Notes: a model not told the origin generated them from the letters alone. Shown: positions 23,765 to 37,148, counted from the stretch's first letter. The stretch: 64,000 nt of DNA from Fomes fomentarius (GCA_022606135.1 JABYQN010000005.1:1-64000); one strand, 5' to 3'. Numbers and translations are program-made.

Positions 23765-25094
23765 GGGGTCTTCTGCCGTCTCTGCTCCCAACATCAACAT
23801 CTGGTCACAATGCGATGAAGCGGGAACTTGCCTGGACCCTCCTCGTCGGTGGGGACAGCAGCACCTTTGAGACCATCAGTGACTTCGAACAGTCATGCGA
23901 CGGAACAGCATCCATTACCTGCAGCATCGCCCGACCAACTCGCAGGCGTAATCTTGAACAACCCTTTGCGATCGTGTGAGTGCTACATGCATACCCAAAG
24001 TTTTGCGACACATACCTCCAGTCTGGAACGACTGGTTCGGCCTTTTCACTCCCATGTCATACTTCGCACGAAGTTACACAGCGAGGTCGTGGGTGACGAG
24101 CCCGGCGACAGCACCCAAGCGTACGAACTCATGTATGACTATAAGAGCGCAACGAACAATCCGGAGATTGTCTGCAAGTTCTGCCCACTGACCGTCCTCC
24201 GAGTCGCCCACGACGTCTTTGAGCCGATTTGCTTCTCTAAATGCTCTAGAGCGTCGCGGAGCACACGTGCACATTGTTTCCCGTTTGGTCCGGGGTAGAT
24301 CTCGAAGCGTCGATACCAGCGTCCTTCAGTACATGTGCGACATATTGATTGCGAACACTGATCCTTTCGTCGTCATCCAGAACACAATTCTTGCTGTAAC
24401 TCCATGCGGCTTCAATGCGGGTCATCGCCCCAATTGTTCTTTCCGCACTTCAAACGCCTGGGGAATAAGCTGCGAGTGCGGAAGATGGTAACGTCCGTCA
24501 GGGCGGCGAGGTACAGGCCCTGCTGTGGTTAAGGAACCCGTAGGAAGAAGCTGAGGATGGTGCAAACAGCCCGAGTATGTTCCTTGACAGAGACGGCCCT
24601 GCGACGGGGTAATGCAAAGATCAGCATGTACAATACAAACCCCACAGTGGCCGTACGACTTGGGATGCATGAGTAGGTCTCTCACCTCTTCGTCGCTTCG
24701 GAGTTCTAGCTCGTCAAATCATGGCCCGTCCCGCTGTTGCGTCGGCTCTGAGCCCTCTGGTACTGGGCCCGACTGCCGCTGTTTTCAGCCACAAGAGAAA
24801 GATGCTGCTCCTGGACGAGTACTACACCCGTGGCGGCAATGATGCCACAGCTATCTGTGGTGAGAATGGAGGAAAAGCTGGTCCACAGTTCGAGCTCCTG
24901 GTCTTTCTTGGGCAAGTGGTGCCAACGGTCGAGGTGCCAACGGTCGACTGACTCAACTCGATGAGCTTGGAGAGAATGGAGATGGTGGAACGGACTACAC
25001 CGACCGAGTCGATCTCAATGTCCTTGAATGGTTCATGGGCGAAGAACATGTCGGGACTGAAAACATTAGATGTGTTGTACATGTTATGCATCGA
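23765..25094 (-). pseudogene. Deaminase-family copy 3, truncated before the catalytic domain
   Basis: The minus strand carries the first exons of the family in order: MHNMYNTSNVFSPDMFFAHEPFKDIEIDS, KKDQELELWTSFSSILTT, the LMHPKSYGH exon, the RLKDVVGDSEDGQWAEL exon and the PPTRRVQA exon. They are interrupted by stops and a short tandem duplication (GGTGCCAACGGTCGA twice at 24920-24950). Homology ends at about 23765, right where the HAE exon should begin, and is replaced by the repeated segment. The catalytic HAE and CxxC motifs are therefore absent. Non-functional as a deaminase. Confidence 0.72.
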
Positions 25095-25168
25095 GTCGCT
25101 GTGACTCAAATCGTATGTAGGCAGCGCGTCGTTTAGATAAGGAGTCCCAACTTCCTGTTATAGTACAT

Positions 25169-28100
25169 TCAACGAACAGTAATCTGAACCTGATTCAATA
25201 GGGCCTCCAGAGCAGTCAACCGTCCGGACATCTCATCCAGCTTATCCTCCATACGAGTCAGTCGTCCTTCCGTTGACTTCGCCACCTCGAACTCTTTTGA
25301 CTTGTGAGGATGTGCGGGAGCCGATACGACTGTGTGCGACCAATCGTGTTCAGAATGTGGGTTCGACCGTCGTTGGAAGAGCCAGGGCCTCTCGCATTGT
25401 ACGCGCCGATTGCACGTATAACATACCACACAGCGCCCTATGTGAAGGACGATCTACCGATGAGTCGCATACTTCGAATATGTATTCGGCCGTGCATACC
25501 TCTGCAGCTGACACATGCCCAGTACGGCCGCTCCTTGATCAACACAGCACACCCGCAGCAGCGCATCTTGCCCGCAGAAATTGCCTTCTTAGCGCGAGAC
25601 AGAGCATTCTTCGCCGCCGCAACAGTGGGATGCATGTACACCCGCAGGTCGACGCAGCGCAGCTGTATGACACTGTGGTCTGGGCTATGTGCGATCTTCC
25701 CCCGATTGACGGATTTCCCATCGTTAAAGCAGCTCCAACAGAGGTCAATCTCAGGGTCTGCGTCTTCGAGGCATACCGTGCAGACGAAGCGGGTCGTCAC
25801 GATACGGTCTGTGTCACATCCGTCGCAAACAACACTGGGGTGAAGTCAATGCAGATTGAGTCAATGAGCATATTCTGTGAGCATCGATCGGCGAGTACCC
25901 ACTCGTGCACTATGCGCCTCCTCATCTGGAACTTCGAGATGCAATCCCAGAGATAGAGATCGCGAGGATGGATATTCTTCAAGAGCCTCGTCCATTCCCG
26001 CTCGTCGACCACTTCCGGATCCTCTTCCCACGTCTGCAGGAGCTCTATATATTGCTGACGCTGTCTTCGGCGCGACACGAGCACGTTCCAATCAAGCTGA
26101 CGACTCCTGACGACGCGAAGTGCGGCATTGATCGCGAGTTTCCACAAGGCTCTGAAGCGATTCTGAGAGTAATCCTCGCCGGGTGGCCACGACAAGAAGT
26201 ACTCCACGGAACGTCGGCGGAGGTAGAAAGTACCGTGTTCGTCGTCGAACTCGGAGAAGCCGGAGAACATGGTGTAGAACGATGCTGTGTTGGAGATAGT
26301 GGAGACAGGACTGCGACCATCATCCGCATCGTGGTACAATCCGGAGTTGTCGCTGTCGCTGATACAATCAATGACCGGAGGGGTTCAGTGAGCAGTCTTT
26401 TTTATCGGATCACAAGTCAGCTTACCTGTCAGAAGTCATATCAATCAGGTCGGTGTACTCAGCATCAGGATTGAGCTCCCAATCGTCATCAGAAGGGCCC
26501 CACTGGCCGCGAATCTCGTCCGCCTCTTTGAGAACCACTCCCTCAGAACGCCATACGAACAGCTCGTCGTCCTGGTGGGTCTGGTATTCCTGGAAGAACG
26601 TGAGACGGTCGCCCACTAACGTGCCGCGCACGGTGAACGGACCGTCGATGTCGATCCCGAATCCCGAGATAGCGCCATCCTCCCCGTGTGACGATATCGT
26701 GAAATCGATGAGGCCTTCTGTGACACCGTCCGCGTCTGCGTACCATCCACTCCAGTGGCCGATGAGTGATTGGCTGTCGTCGGTAGATGACATGGTGACT
26801 CCTGAGTCGTCGCAAATGTCGGGTACGTGGAAGAGATCCAGCTCTTCAGGGCGAGATTCATAGAACAGTTCAGGCTCTTCGTGGTCGGGTTCAGGAGTTG
26901 TGATATCCACCACTTCGGCTTGGTCCGTATGCAAGCTGCGCGTCCAATAATCATCGAGGGGAGGATCGTCTACCGTTATGTTCGAGTACTACGGGTTCAG
27001 ATAAAACGTCAAACCTAAGCATGGCCACGGACATTGGGACGACTGCGTACCAGTCCGAAGAAGTAGTGAGCCAACTGTTTCTTCTCGTTCCAATTTTGCA
27101 ATCGATATACAGCTGATACGCCTAGTGAGTTCCAAAGGACATCGCAGAACTAGCGAGAACTACCTTGAAGTGTGCGAATGCGATCCCATATCGTATTAAG
27201 CAAGTTTTCTAGAGACTCCTCAATCACATCAAGTTCCTCATCGTCCAAGGACTTCGAGGTCGCAATGTGAACAATCACCAGGGCTCTTCGAAGAAGGAGG
27301 AAGATCAGAGGCAACAGGTACTGTAGGCCCCATTACATCAATGAGCTCTCCAAGCACACACGGCAGACGTACCTTCTCCGGTCTTCCCTCGCCTGCGACG
27401 ATCGTCAAGGTATTCGCTTCATCAATGCGGTACCTGACCGAGTGCAAGTTGCGCTCGATTCTGGCTTCGTTGTCCAAGACATATTCCTTGAACTTGGTGA
27501 ATGCCCCGTCGTCTTCCCAGTACACGTCGTCCCATTCATCGACATCAACAAGCCCTGAGAGTAGATCCTCCACGAGACTGAAGCTCTCCGACGAAACGAA
27601 CCTCGACACAATACTGCGGTTAGAAGGAAGAACGGCTCGTATTGTTGTGGAGAGTTGCGAGAACAGCTTCCGGATTCGGCGGAAGTACCATTGCACAGTC
27701 ATCTCGGAACCTGCGATGCTCGTGACTCCAGACTAAATTGGAGAGAGAGAAGAGTGCTTACCGTACATCCAGAACGCGATCCAATGAGGTAGACTGGGCG
27801 TACAGTGATTAGTAAATGTCATGGTGAGTGTTCAATTAATATACTAACCTCCAATGGGACGGGCGTGCCGCCGTAAATGCATTCACCTCCGAGATTGTGA
27901 CAAAGGAGGACATATCGCCATCAAGCGCTTCAATCAGAGGCTGAGCCCTCTGGACAGTAATATATTCCGAAGTCCAGTGGTCTGTGTTCTTCAAAGCTGT
28001 TTGCCGTGTACTCGTCAGCATTTCCATCGACGATCAGCGCAAAAGAACGGAGAGATTACCTCTCAAGCTAGCTTTCCTAGTGCCGCGAGTGGCCACCACT

Positions 28101-29658
28101 GCCGAATTATGGTCAACTCCAGGTTCTGCAAAGTGGTCACGAAGCGCCATGACAAGGTGCTTCGCCTTCACGCTCGCTTTCCATCCCTGCAAACCATCAG
28201 TCGTCCAGAGTTCCGTGCAACAGGATGAAGGGCGCGTACCATGTCCTTCCAAATGTGGTACACGTCCTGTCAGTAAGCTTGGTAAGTCATCACCCATTCT
28301 CACTCGCAGCAACTGTGACGACACGCCTTGTCCACAATCCGCTCGTGTGGGCCAGCGAGCACGGCATCGATCACCCTATCCGACTCATGCTTGATAGTGA
28401 CCCGGACCTGGTCCAGCTGCCTCTGCACCGCTTCCATCTTCTTCTCGAAGAACTTGTTGTCCTTCAACACCTGGTCCACGTCCTTGTACACTTCCCTCCT
28501 CAATTTCGCCACCGTCAGCGCAGTGTCCGGCAGCTTCTTGCTGCCCTGGGCCTTCTTCTGCTGCTGGTCCAGGACATGCTGCAACAAGTCGTCGTCCCTC
28601 AACACCGCGTCAGCCCCGCCTGGTTGGGACGTGACGAGAGATGAAAGTGCGCGTTCTTCCGATGGCCGCATGCTCTCGAAGACGGCGTCCATGAGCTTAG
28701 CGACGTTTGCGTTGAGCTGCTCTACATCGACACTCATACTCGAAAGAGCGCTATTCGCGCCAGATATGCCAACGCTCGCGTGTATAGAGAGGTCGAACTG
28801 GATCCCGGCCTTGTGGTCCGTGAACTCCTGCGCGATCTCGGTGAATGTGCCCTTCCACTTCATGCTCGTGAAGAATTTAACTAGCCGCACAAGTCAGCCT
28901 AATAGTCATGACTCCGGGTCGAGTGGATGTTCGGAGATGTGTACGAACCGGCGACGTTCCTCTTCTGGTAGCTGTCGCACACTTTCGCGCAGCGCTTGAT
29001 GGTCTCGACGATCCTGCCTAGCCGCTGGCGCAGGCGAGCCTCTATGGAGAGACCTGGCGCCACATCCCGCACGTCTACGATTTGCTTCAACCTGTGCGTT
29101 TAAGGGTGAGCCTCCAAGCAGTACCAGCGGAGATGATGGCCACGGACAACGTGAGTGTCTGCATGGTGTCGCACATGGCGAGGTTGAGCGCGAGCACCCT
29201 ACCGTCGTTCTCACGTCTCGTCAGTTCGAGCGTCAAAGCAGCCTTGAACAAGGACACGGCGACTTTCAGTGGAGAATGTGAGCATAGACATTAGCTCCGG
29301 TACGTCGTGGGACACATACCTTGAATGAAGGGATGTATCTTGGAGACCTCATCGAGTGCGTCCATGACGATCTTGGAGTGTTCTGCAAAGTGATTGACGT
29401 GCTCCTTCAGCAGCTTGAACCCGTCCGAGGCCATGTCGCTCTGTATAACCTGAGCGAAGGAGCTATCTAAGATCGCTGAGACAGCATCACCTATACATGC
29501 ATAGGAGGTGGATATGAGCATGTGTAAATGAGAGTTGTATGTAACGGCTGACTGATCGCGTTCAGTCGCTCCTCAGCGCGGGAAGGCTCGTACGCCTGGA
29601 GGTCATGGATGGCAGCATCCGCCGCCTGTAGCGCGTCCTCGGTCGTATCTTGCGACAT
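25169..29658 (-). CDS. Large helical / EF-hand / ZZ zinc-finger protein
   Basis: About 1100-residue, many-exon protein of a mushroom-expanded family that I cannot name. The ATG at 29658 opens MSQDTTEDALQAADAAI, followed by an alpha-helical N-terminal region (DALDEVSKIHPFIQ, VSLFKAALTLELTRREND, QRLGRIVETIKRCAKVCDSY) resembling the N-terminal bundles of fungal NLR/STAND proteins, and a coiled region. An EF-hand loop lies near 27.93 kb (DGDMSSFVTISE, with D1, D3, S5 and E12). Next come a WYFRRI block, a hydrophobic helix (YLLPLIFLLLRRAL), a GHWSGWYAD beta-barrel-like domain at 26.5-26.8 kb, and a ZZ-type finger at 25.7-25.85 kb (CDGC, FVCTVC, DLCWSCF, then H...H). The protein ends with CxxC-rich exons and a C-terminal coiled coil (RLTRMEDKLDEMSGRL). 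No stops interrupt the reading. Its decayed paralogue is at 39.6-44 kb. Confidence 0.7.
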
Positions 29659-32560
29659 GAGCCTGGATTTAATCTCCCGTGGAGGGATCGCAGGGAGCCG
29701 ATAAGACAGAAGTTGAAGAGATCTAGGACGCCGGCGTGAGTCGAGCAGTACCCGCCAGAGCCGCTGGAGATTGTTATCTTGATATTATGTGATGCAAGCG
29801 CTGGTGTGGAACCTCCCACATATCATGCACGTCAACGAAGGTGTGCAACTTCAAGTCCACACTAATTCAACACACTGGCACCTGTGGCGACGGCAGGCGG
29901 GTTTCACGTGACCGCGTTCAAGGTGGCGTTCGACGCAGCGGCCTCGGTTTGAGCTTCCTCGTAAGGACAGGTCAACGACGCGTTCATGTAACAGTGCAGG
30001 CGCGCCCTACTAGTCGCACAGGAGACCGGAGAACCATATGCATGGAGGACGGAGACGAGAGATTCAGTATATCAAGCACAGTAGATATTGCATCTCGAGT
30101 TGGAGGTAACTGAGATACTATCTACGTGCTCATGGACGAGTCGAACAGTGTCTGACAGGTGTCTAGGCCTTTGAACGATGACTATAGCTGAAGCACCATC
30201 GCATTAAGCGCAAGACCAGAGCATCCTCTCCTGTGGTCAACAAATTTTCTAGGTGTGTCACCATCTGGCTGATTGTGGCACCTAACTGGTCCGTTAGAAG
30301 CACGACAAGCACGGATTGTGTGTGTATGTTCAGACGTCGGGCCTCAATGTGGCATCATACATCATGCTCGCAACATACCAATAGGTCCACCGGCTGGGTC
30401 CGCCTGAGTTTGCTCGTGTACCGTTTGTACGACTCGCTATCAAATCCCGATGCGGACAGCTTCGTCTCCGACTCGGGATGGTCCCTATGTTAATATATCA
30501 TGCGCCTGTCACAATCCTGCTCGCTACACTCTCGACCTTCACGCAGGCACAGACAAAACAGGCTTGACGATAGCCAAGAGTACCTCCGTAGAGGCGCAAA
30601 ATCTGCAGATTGGCGGGTGGGGTCGAGGTGTATCTTGCATGGGTGGGTGGGCTTTGAGCTGGGCGGGGATCACGCAAGAAAGAAGGACTTGCAACGCCTC
30701 GCTTCAACTCTGGATTTATGGTCGTGTACGTGGTTTCTCCGTCACCGTCCGCTGCTATAACCGTAACTGGTACTCATGCATCTCCAATTCATGCGAAGCA
30801 GAACAACGCCTTCTAAACTCTCAATTTGCACAAGCCTGGAGATGCAACGCCTACTATCAATCACGCAGCCTCCATCATGGGCGACGGGTTGAAGGAGAAT
30901 CATCGTAGCATCAACCTACGAGACTAGGTCTGTTTACATAGCCCGCCTATTCCCCGCCCAGATAGAGAGAGTCCTGTATGAAGGGTATAGTCGACCCTGT
31001 AGCTCATTGTCATGGCTCAATACTGTGACTATATGACGGTGCCTTTCACGGACTTGCATAGTTACACGCTACGATACGCTACCAACGCCAGTACACGGCG
31101 TTGGTACCCGAGCCCCGTCCCGCTTTGTCCTCCGTACTTTGTGCCTCGTCTTTTTATTTAGTCTTTGTCCTCTTAGATCTTGCTGGGCTGGAGCTGAGGT
31201 CCGTTACACTCATGAGTTATGGCAGTCTATGGAGTTGTGTAAGGTCGAGCGCTTGGACTACCATATCCGGACTGTAGAATAGCGGACGCCTCCGACGGCG
31301 TCGACACCCGGACTCCCGGTTCCTTTACGATACTTTTATTACTAGAAACGCTTTCCTTTTCTCCTATCCTCACTCAGCTTGACTCCTATACTTACTCAGC
31401 TTGTCTCGCGACTCATCTATATACTACCTGTATTCTCAGGTTCTGGAGATTCGAAACCCCTTCCTACTCAGTAAACTTGAATGTGAGAACCCCGGCAGTC
31501 CGACTCCACTTCAAGACTCAACACCTCGAAGCCGCGTCGGACAGCCGACGTTCTCACAAGTTGGGCCCGTAGCTGGTATATGCCATTTGAGTCGAATCAC
31601 CCGTATACAATTGTATGTCTCAGGCGTGTATCTGATACCAGGTTCTCGATACATATCTGCGTCAATGTGTACCCTTTGACAAAAAAGAGAGCAGAAGGAT
31701 CGTCCACAGTATCCCCCAATAGGACTCCCACAATTCGCGGCTGCCAGTCACATCACTCGAGTCGTGCGAGAGGGTACTAGTAGGCCAAGGCTCACGTTCG
31801 ACAACCTTCTTCCTTCTCGACCACCAATGTCAAACCCACGGAATCCGTCCTCGACGAGAAAGAAGTCCCTGCGATATCTCCACAGGCAAAACCTCTCGAG
31901 CACGCAAGCATATCCGATCGAGTCACGTATTCTTATGAAGGTGTGTCGTCAACACTAGTAATCGCACCAGCGTTCTCCGCCCCGCATCCTTCGCACCTCA
32001 AGAAGTGTGGCAATACGTCACGGTCCCGCTCACTTCCCTCCCGAACCGAGCAGATCTAGAGGACACGTTACTTCGACTTCAACTGTCCCAAGAACTCTGA
32101 AGGCAGGTCCTGAAGCTGAAGCTGAAGCTGAACTCGACGACCCCGGGGGCCCGTCATAAAAAGCGAGTCAGGCTCCGCCAATTTGAACGCCACTCCACAA
32201 AACTTGAACCTTCCCCCTAAGGCTGGATCTGCATCGCACTTACCGACCAGGGGCGGCGAGCCCGGTTTCAAGTTGCCGGCGGTAACAGGAGACTGCGACA
32301 CAGTGCCGCACTGTGCTTGCAAGTCGTTAGCGGAGGAGATAGAAATGATCGATATCTTCAACAACAGAGACTATTACATCGACACACACACGTACACTAG
32401 GCTAAAAACGCGTCAACAAAGCCAGACGAACGACAGAAAAGACCTCCCTCACACATGGTCACACTGACAGGGCGACGCGGAGAGAGAGAGACACATACAC
32501 AAATCAAAATACTACATAACTTATGAAAAGAGAGAGAGAGAGAGAGAGAGAGGAAGAGGC
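29659..32560. other. Gene-poor accessory spacer
   Basis: About 2.9 kb without an intact gene. It contains an HNH-family 3' fragment (30930-31006). From about 31.1 to 31.5 kb there is a pyrimidine-rich, CTCAGCTTG-repeating stretch that could be an eroded LTR; no inverted TG/CA ends or target duplication could be shown. From 31.9 to 32.3 kb there are short open pieces without context. Confidence 0.4.
30930..31006 (+). pseudogene. 3' fragment of an HNH-like gene
   Basis: About 75 bp matches the 3' part of the HNH-like gene at 48240-48315, including an exact 30-base block (ATGAAGGGTATAGTCGACCC and the next ten bases). Nothing else of the gene is recognisable here. Confidence 0.6.
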
Positions 32561-32900
32561 TTAAAGCTCGTCCTCGTCGTCCCACCGCGAGATCTTCGGC
32601 AACGGGCGCCAATAGTACCTCTTCGCCTTCTTCGTCTCGCTCCTCTTCCCCGGCCGCCGCATCATGCTGCTCACGACCGCCGCCCGCTCCCTGTCTTCGT
32701 CCCTGTCCGGGTCGTAGAACCACCGTGCCTCGAGCCTCAGCTCGTGGTCGGCGAGGTCCTGTGCGTCGTTACGTCTTCAGTCAGCTTTCTGCTACAGCCG
32801 GAGGAAAGGGAGGGAAGGGAGGGAAAGGAGGGAAAGGGGGAAAGAGAGAGAGAGAAAGAGAAAGGGGGGAAGAGAAAGAGAGAGAGAGAAAGAAAGAGAC
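32529..32900. repeat. (GA)n and G/A-rich low-complexity tracts
   Basis: An AG dinucleotide run at 32529-32551 lies just past the stop of the disordered gene. A longer GGGA/GAGA-rich tract at about 32800-32900 lies in its last intron. These are simple sequence, not coding. Confidence 0.7.
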
Positions 32901-35900
32901 ACGCACGGTACCCTGGTTGACGACCTTGCCAAACACCCCACAGCGCCTGCACCCCGCCTCGAGCACACACTCGATCACGCCCACCCATGCCGCCTTTCTG
33001 CGCGCCCCGTCCCCCCCGCCTTTCCGCCCCTTCCCGTCCCTCTCCTTTTCCCTCTCCTTTTCCCTTTCCTTCTCCTTCTCCTGCTCCTTCTCCTCCTTCT
33101 CCTCCTCTTCGTTTTCCGCCCCATCAGCAGACTCTCCCATCGCAGACCGCAGGACAGGCAGCGCCATCTCACCCAGAGCCGGGCGCGCAGCGACCAGCGC
33201 GCCGTACAGCGCGCCAGTCGCGAGCGAGGACGCACGCGCCGTCGCAAGCGTTTCGATCAGCATGCCCTCGAGCTCGGCCGCGGGCAGGGGGAGGTCGTAC
33301 GCGCTGAGCGGGTTCTCCTCCTCCTCCTCCTCTTCCTCCTCCTCCTCTTCTCGTTCTCGTTCTCGTTCTTGTTCTCGGGCCTTGGCCTCTCGCGACCCCC
33401 GCGGGTCCGTACGCTTCGCCTTTCCCTTTTCCTGTTCCTTTTCCTTACGCGCTGGCTCGTCCGCAGAATGCGCATGAGAAGACAAGTCCGGGCGCGCGAT
33501 GTTCGTCGCGCTCTTCGGCGCGCCAGGTCTGGCAGCGGCTTTCGGACGCCCGTTCCTGTCAGCCTTCTCCTTCTCCTTTCCTTTCGTCGCCTTCGCGTTG
33601 ACGGCAAGGGACAACGGAGAGGCAGAGGTCGAAGTGAGCGGCTCGTTCTCAACCTCGTGATCATCCACCGTCTGTCCTTCCCTCCCGCGCGCCTTCTTCG
33701 TCTTGCCCGATCTCGCCGCGGACTTGTTCTTCGCGAGAGCACGCGGAGCGTCCAGCTCACTGTCGCTGTCGGACACGACCGCGCGCGGCCGCTTCCTGAC
33801 CACCGGTTTCGGGAGCGCAATCGCAGCAGCAGCAGAGCTCTTGCGTTCGGAATCGCAAGGCTGTCGTGCCTTCCCATCCGTCTTCTTCACTTTAGGTTTC
33901 GCTCTCGTCGCCTCGCCCTCGCCCTCGCCCTCCGTGTCCGTGAACGTCGGTGTCCGCGAGCGCTTGCGCCTGACTTTCTTCTCAGTTCCCTTCCGCTCAG
34001 CTCCCAACGTCGCCTGCGCCGCCTCTCCCAGCGCAGACGACGACTTTGACCGCGCGCGCTCGACATCCCCGTCCCCGTCCCCGTCCCCGTCCCCGTCGTC
34101 CTCTCTGCGTGCCTTCTTCCGCGGGGGCAAGCGCACCGTATCACCACGGCCATCGCGCTCGACCTTCCTCGCCGGAGCCGGCTTCGGTGCATCCGCAAGG
34201 GCAAGGGCAAGGGCAAGGGAAAGCGCGCGACTGGGCCCAGCGACGGGCGCGTCCACGGCCTTGTCTACGTCCATTGCGTCTGCGTCCCCGGGCGATGACG
34301 GCGCGGGCGAGAGCGGCGACGACGGGATGTCGTGCATGAACGGGGTTGCGGGTGTATGCGCGCGCGATCGCACGGCGGAAACAGCCCGCGAGGGAATGGG
34401 TGAAGCTGGCACGTCCGCGTTCTCGTTCTCGTTCTCGTTCTCGTTCACGTGCGCGTTCACGTTCACGTCTACAGCCGAAGACCGGATGGGCTCAGCCTCG
34501 GGTTCGGGTACCTACCATATCCGTAGAGTGAGAATCAATCAAATCGGGAGCATGGAACTGCGTCCGACGCACCTGAGCTTCCGTACTACGCGTCCCAACT
34601 ACTTCCTCCGCTGCCGCTGCCGCTGGCGACTCTGTCATCACCGCGATCTTCTCGGCGATTTCGATTGCGGCCACATCCATCCTGTCCTCGTCCTCGTCCT
34701 CGTCCTCGCCTAGGACGAGAGGCGAGCCACCGGCCTCTGCATCCATCTCCATCGTGTCTTCCGGCAATGCACAAGTAGACGTAGACGTAGACGCAGACAG
34801 CGGCTCGTCCCAGTCCGCAACAGGTACGTCCTCCATCGGTTCCGCCTCCGCCGCCGCCTCCGCCTCCGGGTCAGGTAGCGTGGGCACGGACACAGCGTCC
34901 CGGACAGGTGAAGGCGGATCAGGAGGAAAAACGGGCAAAGACGTAGGTTCAGGCATGGGATTCAACAACGCCCGCACCGCGACTCGCGACGTGATCCGCA
35001 GCGCATCAAGCGTCGGCGAGGGTGGGGACGCGACTAGGTCCATCATCTCCCCCTCCGAGTCGGCGTCGGCGTTGCGGGGAGGTAGGGTGCGCGGGGCGCG
35101 GATGGGCGATGAAGGCGGGAGCGAAGTGTCTCGCGTGGGGGTCAGGGTCGCTCGACGGCGGACGACTGCAGTAGTAGGGTCGGAGGAGGGACGCGAAGGG
35201 GAAGAAAGTGGGGACGAGGCGATGGGCGAGGAAGGGGGCAGCGCGTCGTCTGCACCGACGTCGACGTCGACATCATTTTCAGCCCTGTCGTCGTTAGCGC
35301 AGGATCCGCTGTGCGACGGAGCGCGCGTAATAACCGCTTGCTCCACCGATGCTGCGCGAGAAGAAGTGCGAGTGCCAGCGATACGAGCTGCCCGCGTCCG
35401 AGCCACTGGCAGATCGGTTGGATGGCGTTGTGGCGCCGACTCGGACTCGTGTGTGCGAATGTGCGGTTGGATTTGTAAGTTGTGCGGGCGAGGTTTTGCC
35501 GATCTAGCTACTGTCCCGGTCGTCGTGTCCTTAGGACCTGATCCTTGCGTAGCACGACCATGGGGGAGAGACCTGGCACGACTCGCGATCCTTGTATGGC
35601 GAGCGCGAGGCTTGTGAGGTGCCGGAGGGAGACGGACGAAAGGGGTATCGCGCTCGGACGAGGTGGTGAACGATATCCTGCGCGAAGGCGACGATCCAGG
35701 TCCGGCGAGGAGATCGTCGAGGTCGAGCGCGAAGCCGTAGTCCTCAATGTCCTCGTGCTCGTCGGGATACGTACCTGGATAAATACAAGGGTGGAGAAAC
35801 ATGGACGGATCAGTATCAGTGCTAGGATCGGGGATTCATATAATAGAGATAAGGCGATAGAGAGCGAGGAGTGAGTGGGAGAGAAGGGATTGGGTGAAGA

Positions 35901-36915
35901 TGCCAAGCGGGGATATAACGGGGGATGAGAAAGAAAATGTACAGCGGCCGAGACGCGCTTCGAGGCGGAGAGCGTTTGGAGTTTGCACGCGAACGCACAG
36001 GAAGAGCAAGCGGATGATGAGAATACGGAGACGGGTCTGGGATCATCTTAGACTTGACCAATTCACAGCTCAAGTGTGAGTAGGCGCGCGGCAGATTCGG
36101 AGACCAGCACGATGACCCAGTAGGAGCGATTTAGCCTGGGGGGGCCCGAACCTTGTCGTGACACGGGAATGGGAGAGGTCATTGGTGTGGCACGACAAGG
36201 AGAGAGAGGGCGGCTCGGGGAGAAGGAGAGGTCATGGGGTGATCCGATCCGACTATCCGGATTGTAGAGGAGGAACGAGGCAGGAGTGAAAAGGATGCGG
36301 GAGCTGAGCACAGGCTCACGTCCAGCCCAGGTAGATTGTTAAGGCTGAAGGTGAGCTCGCGCTGTGGGCGTTCCGGGGTAGGAAGAGTGAGGTAGGGATG
36401 TGAAGGAGAAAACACGTACGGGTAGTGATGGGAGAGGAGAAAACTGCGGAGAGAGCATCTGATCGAGTAGGGGAAGATAGCGAGAAGCTAGAACGCGCGG
36501 AGCTGGTCGCGGATGGAGGAGGAATGATGGCGTAGGCGCGTGAGGGTGGACCCTTGGGGAGATGTAGGTGCTCGCCAGACGTGAAATCATAGTCATATGC
36601 AGAACTGTGGGAGGGTGCGGTGGAGATGGTATGCGAGTAGCCATAGGCGTGATAGGCGGATGGGCGGGTAGGACTAGATGGCGGGTGCACCCTTGCCATG
36701 TCCAAGTGGGAGGGTCGTATGGGAGAGGTTTGAAGAGCAGAGGGAGAGGAGGGAGGGGAAGAGGACATGGATAGAGAGCGCGAAGGGGAGAGGGAAGGCG
36801 AGGGCGGCACGAGATAGTCAGAGGGCTCGACGTCGTCGTCAGAAAAGCTCTTTCTGCGATACTTGAAGGGTAGCGTCGGGCGATGGGGAGACACCGGAGC
36901 ACGCGCCGCGTACAT
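32561..36915 (-). CDS. Long intrinsically disordered protein, probably nuclear; function unknown
   Basis: The last exon (32561-32760) encodes a conserved-looking end: DHELRLEARWFYDPDRDEDR, then RPLPKISRWDDEDEL. The upstream exon (about 32900-34500) is Lys/Arg/Glu-rich with many basic clusters and one ordered patch (ELEGMLIETLATARASSLAT, AWVGVIECVLEAGCRRC). The exon before it (about 34540-35785) begins YPDEHEDIEDYGFALDLDDL and is Ser/Pro-rich. The junction near 34500-34545 reads in phase (STEAQ / VPEPEAEP). A further 5' block (36420-36915, from an ATG: MYAARAPVSPHRPTLPFKYR) is probably the first exon, but the links through 35.8-36.4 kb are uncertain, so two genes are possible. Basic clusters suggest nuclear location. 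Long plus-strand frames across 33-35 kb are shadows. Confidence 0.5.
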
Positions 36916-37148
36916 GGCGTCGGTCGAGTTGTAGCGGGCGGCAAGCAGCGAGGACGAGGGGAAACGCGAGGAGATGATAGCAGTTCAACAGCAAACAGAC
37001 GCGGTCGAGAGGGAAGGAGGGAGAGGGAAAGGACACGTGCTGGTCTCAACAGCTCGCGAGCGCGTCTGTTTGGCCGTATTTGCGGTCACGCGTCTCGCGT
37101 CCGACGCGTCCTCGTCATCGATTCGCTCACGCTCACACTCACAGACGA

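Noticed and set aside
31080..31500. Possible solo LTR (pyrimidine-rich, repeated CTCAGCTTG)
   Set aside because: No TG...CA ends, primer-binding site, second copy or target-site duplication could be shown in the window.
32725..34713. Plus-strand frames of 186-336 codons, including a long Ser-rich one
   Set aside because: Shadows of the low-complexity minus-strand exon; composition mirrors its Glu/Arg repeats and no start or splice context exists.
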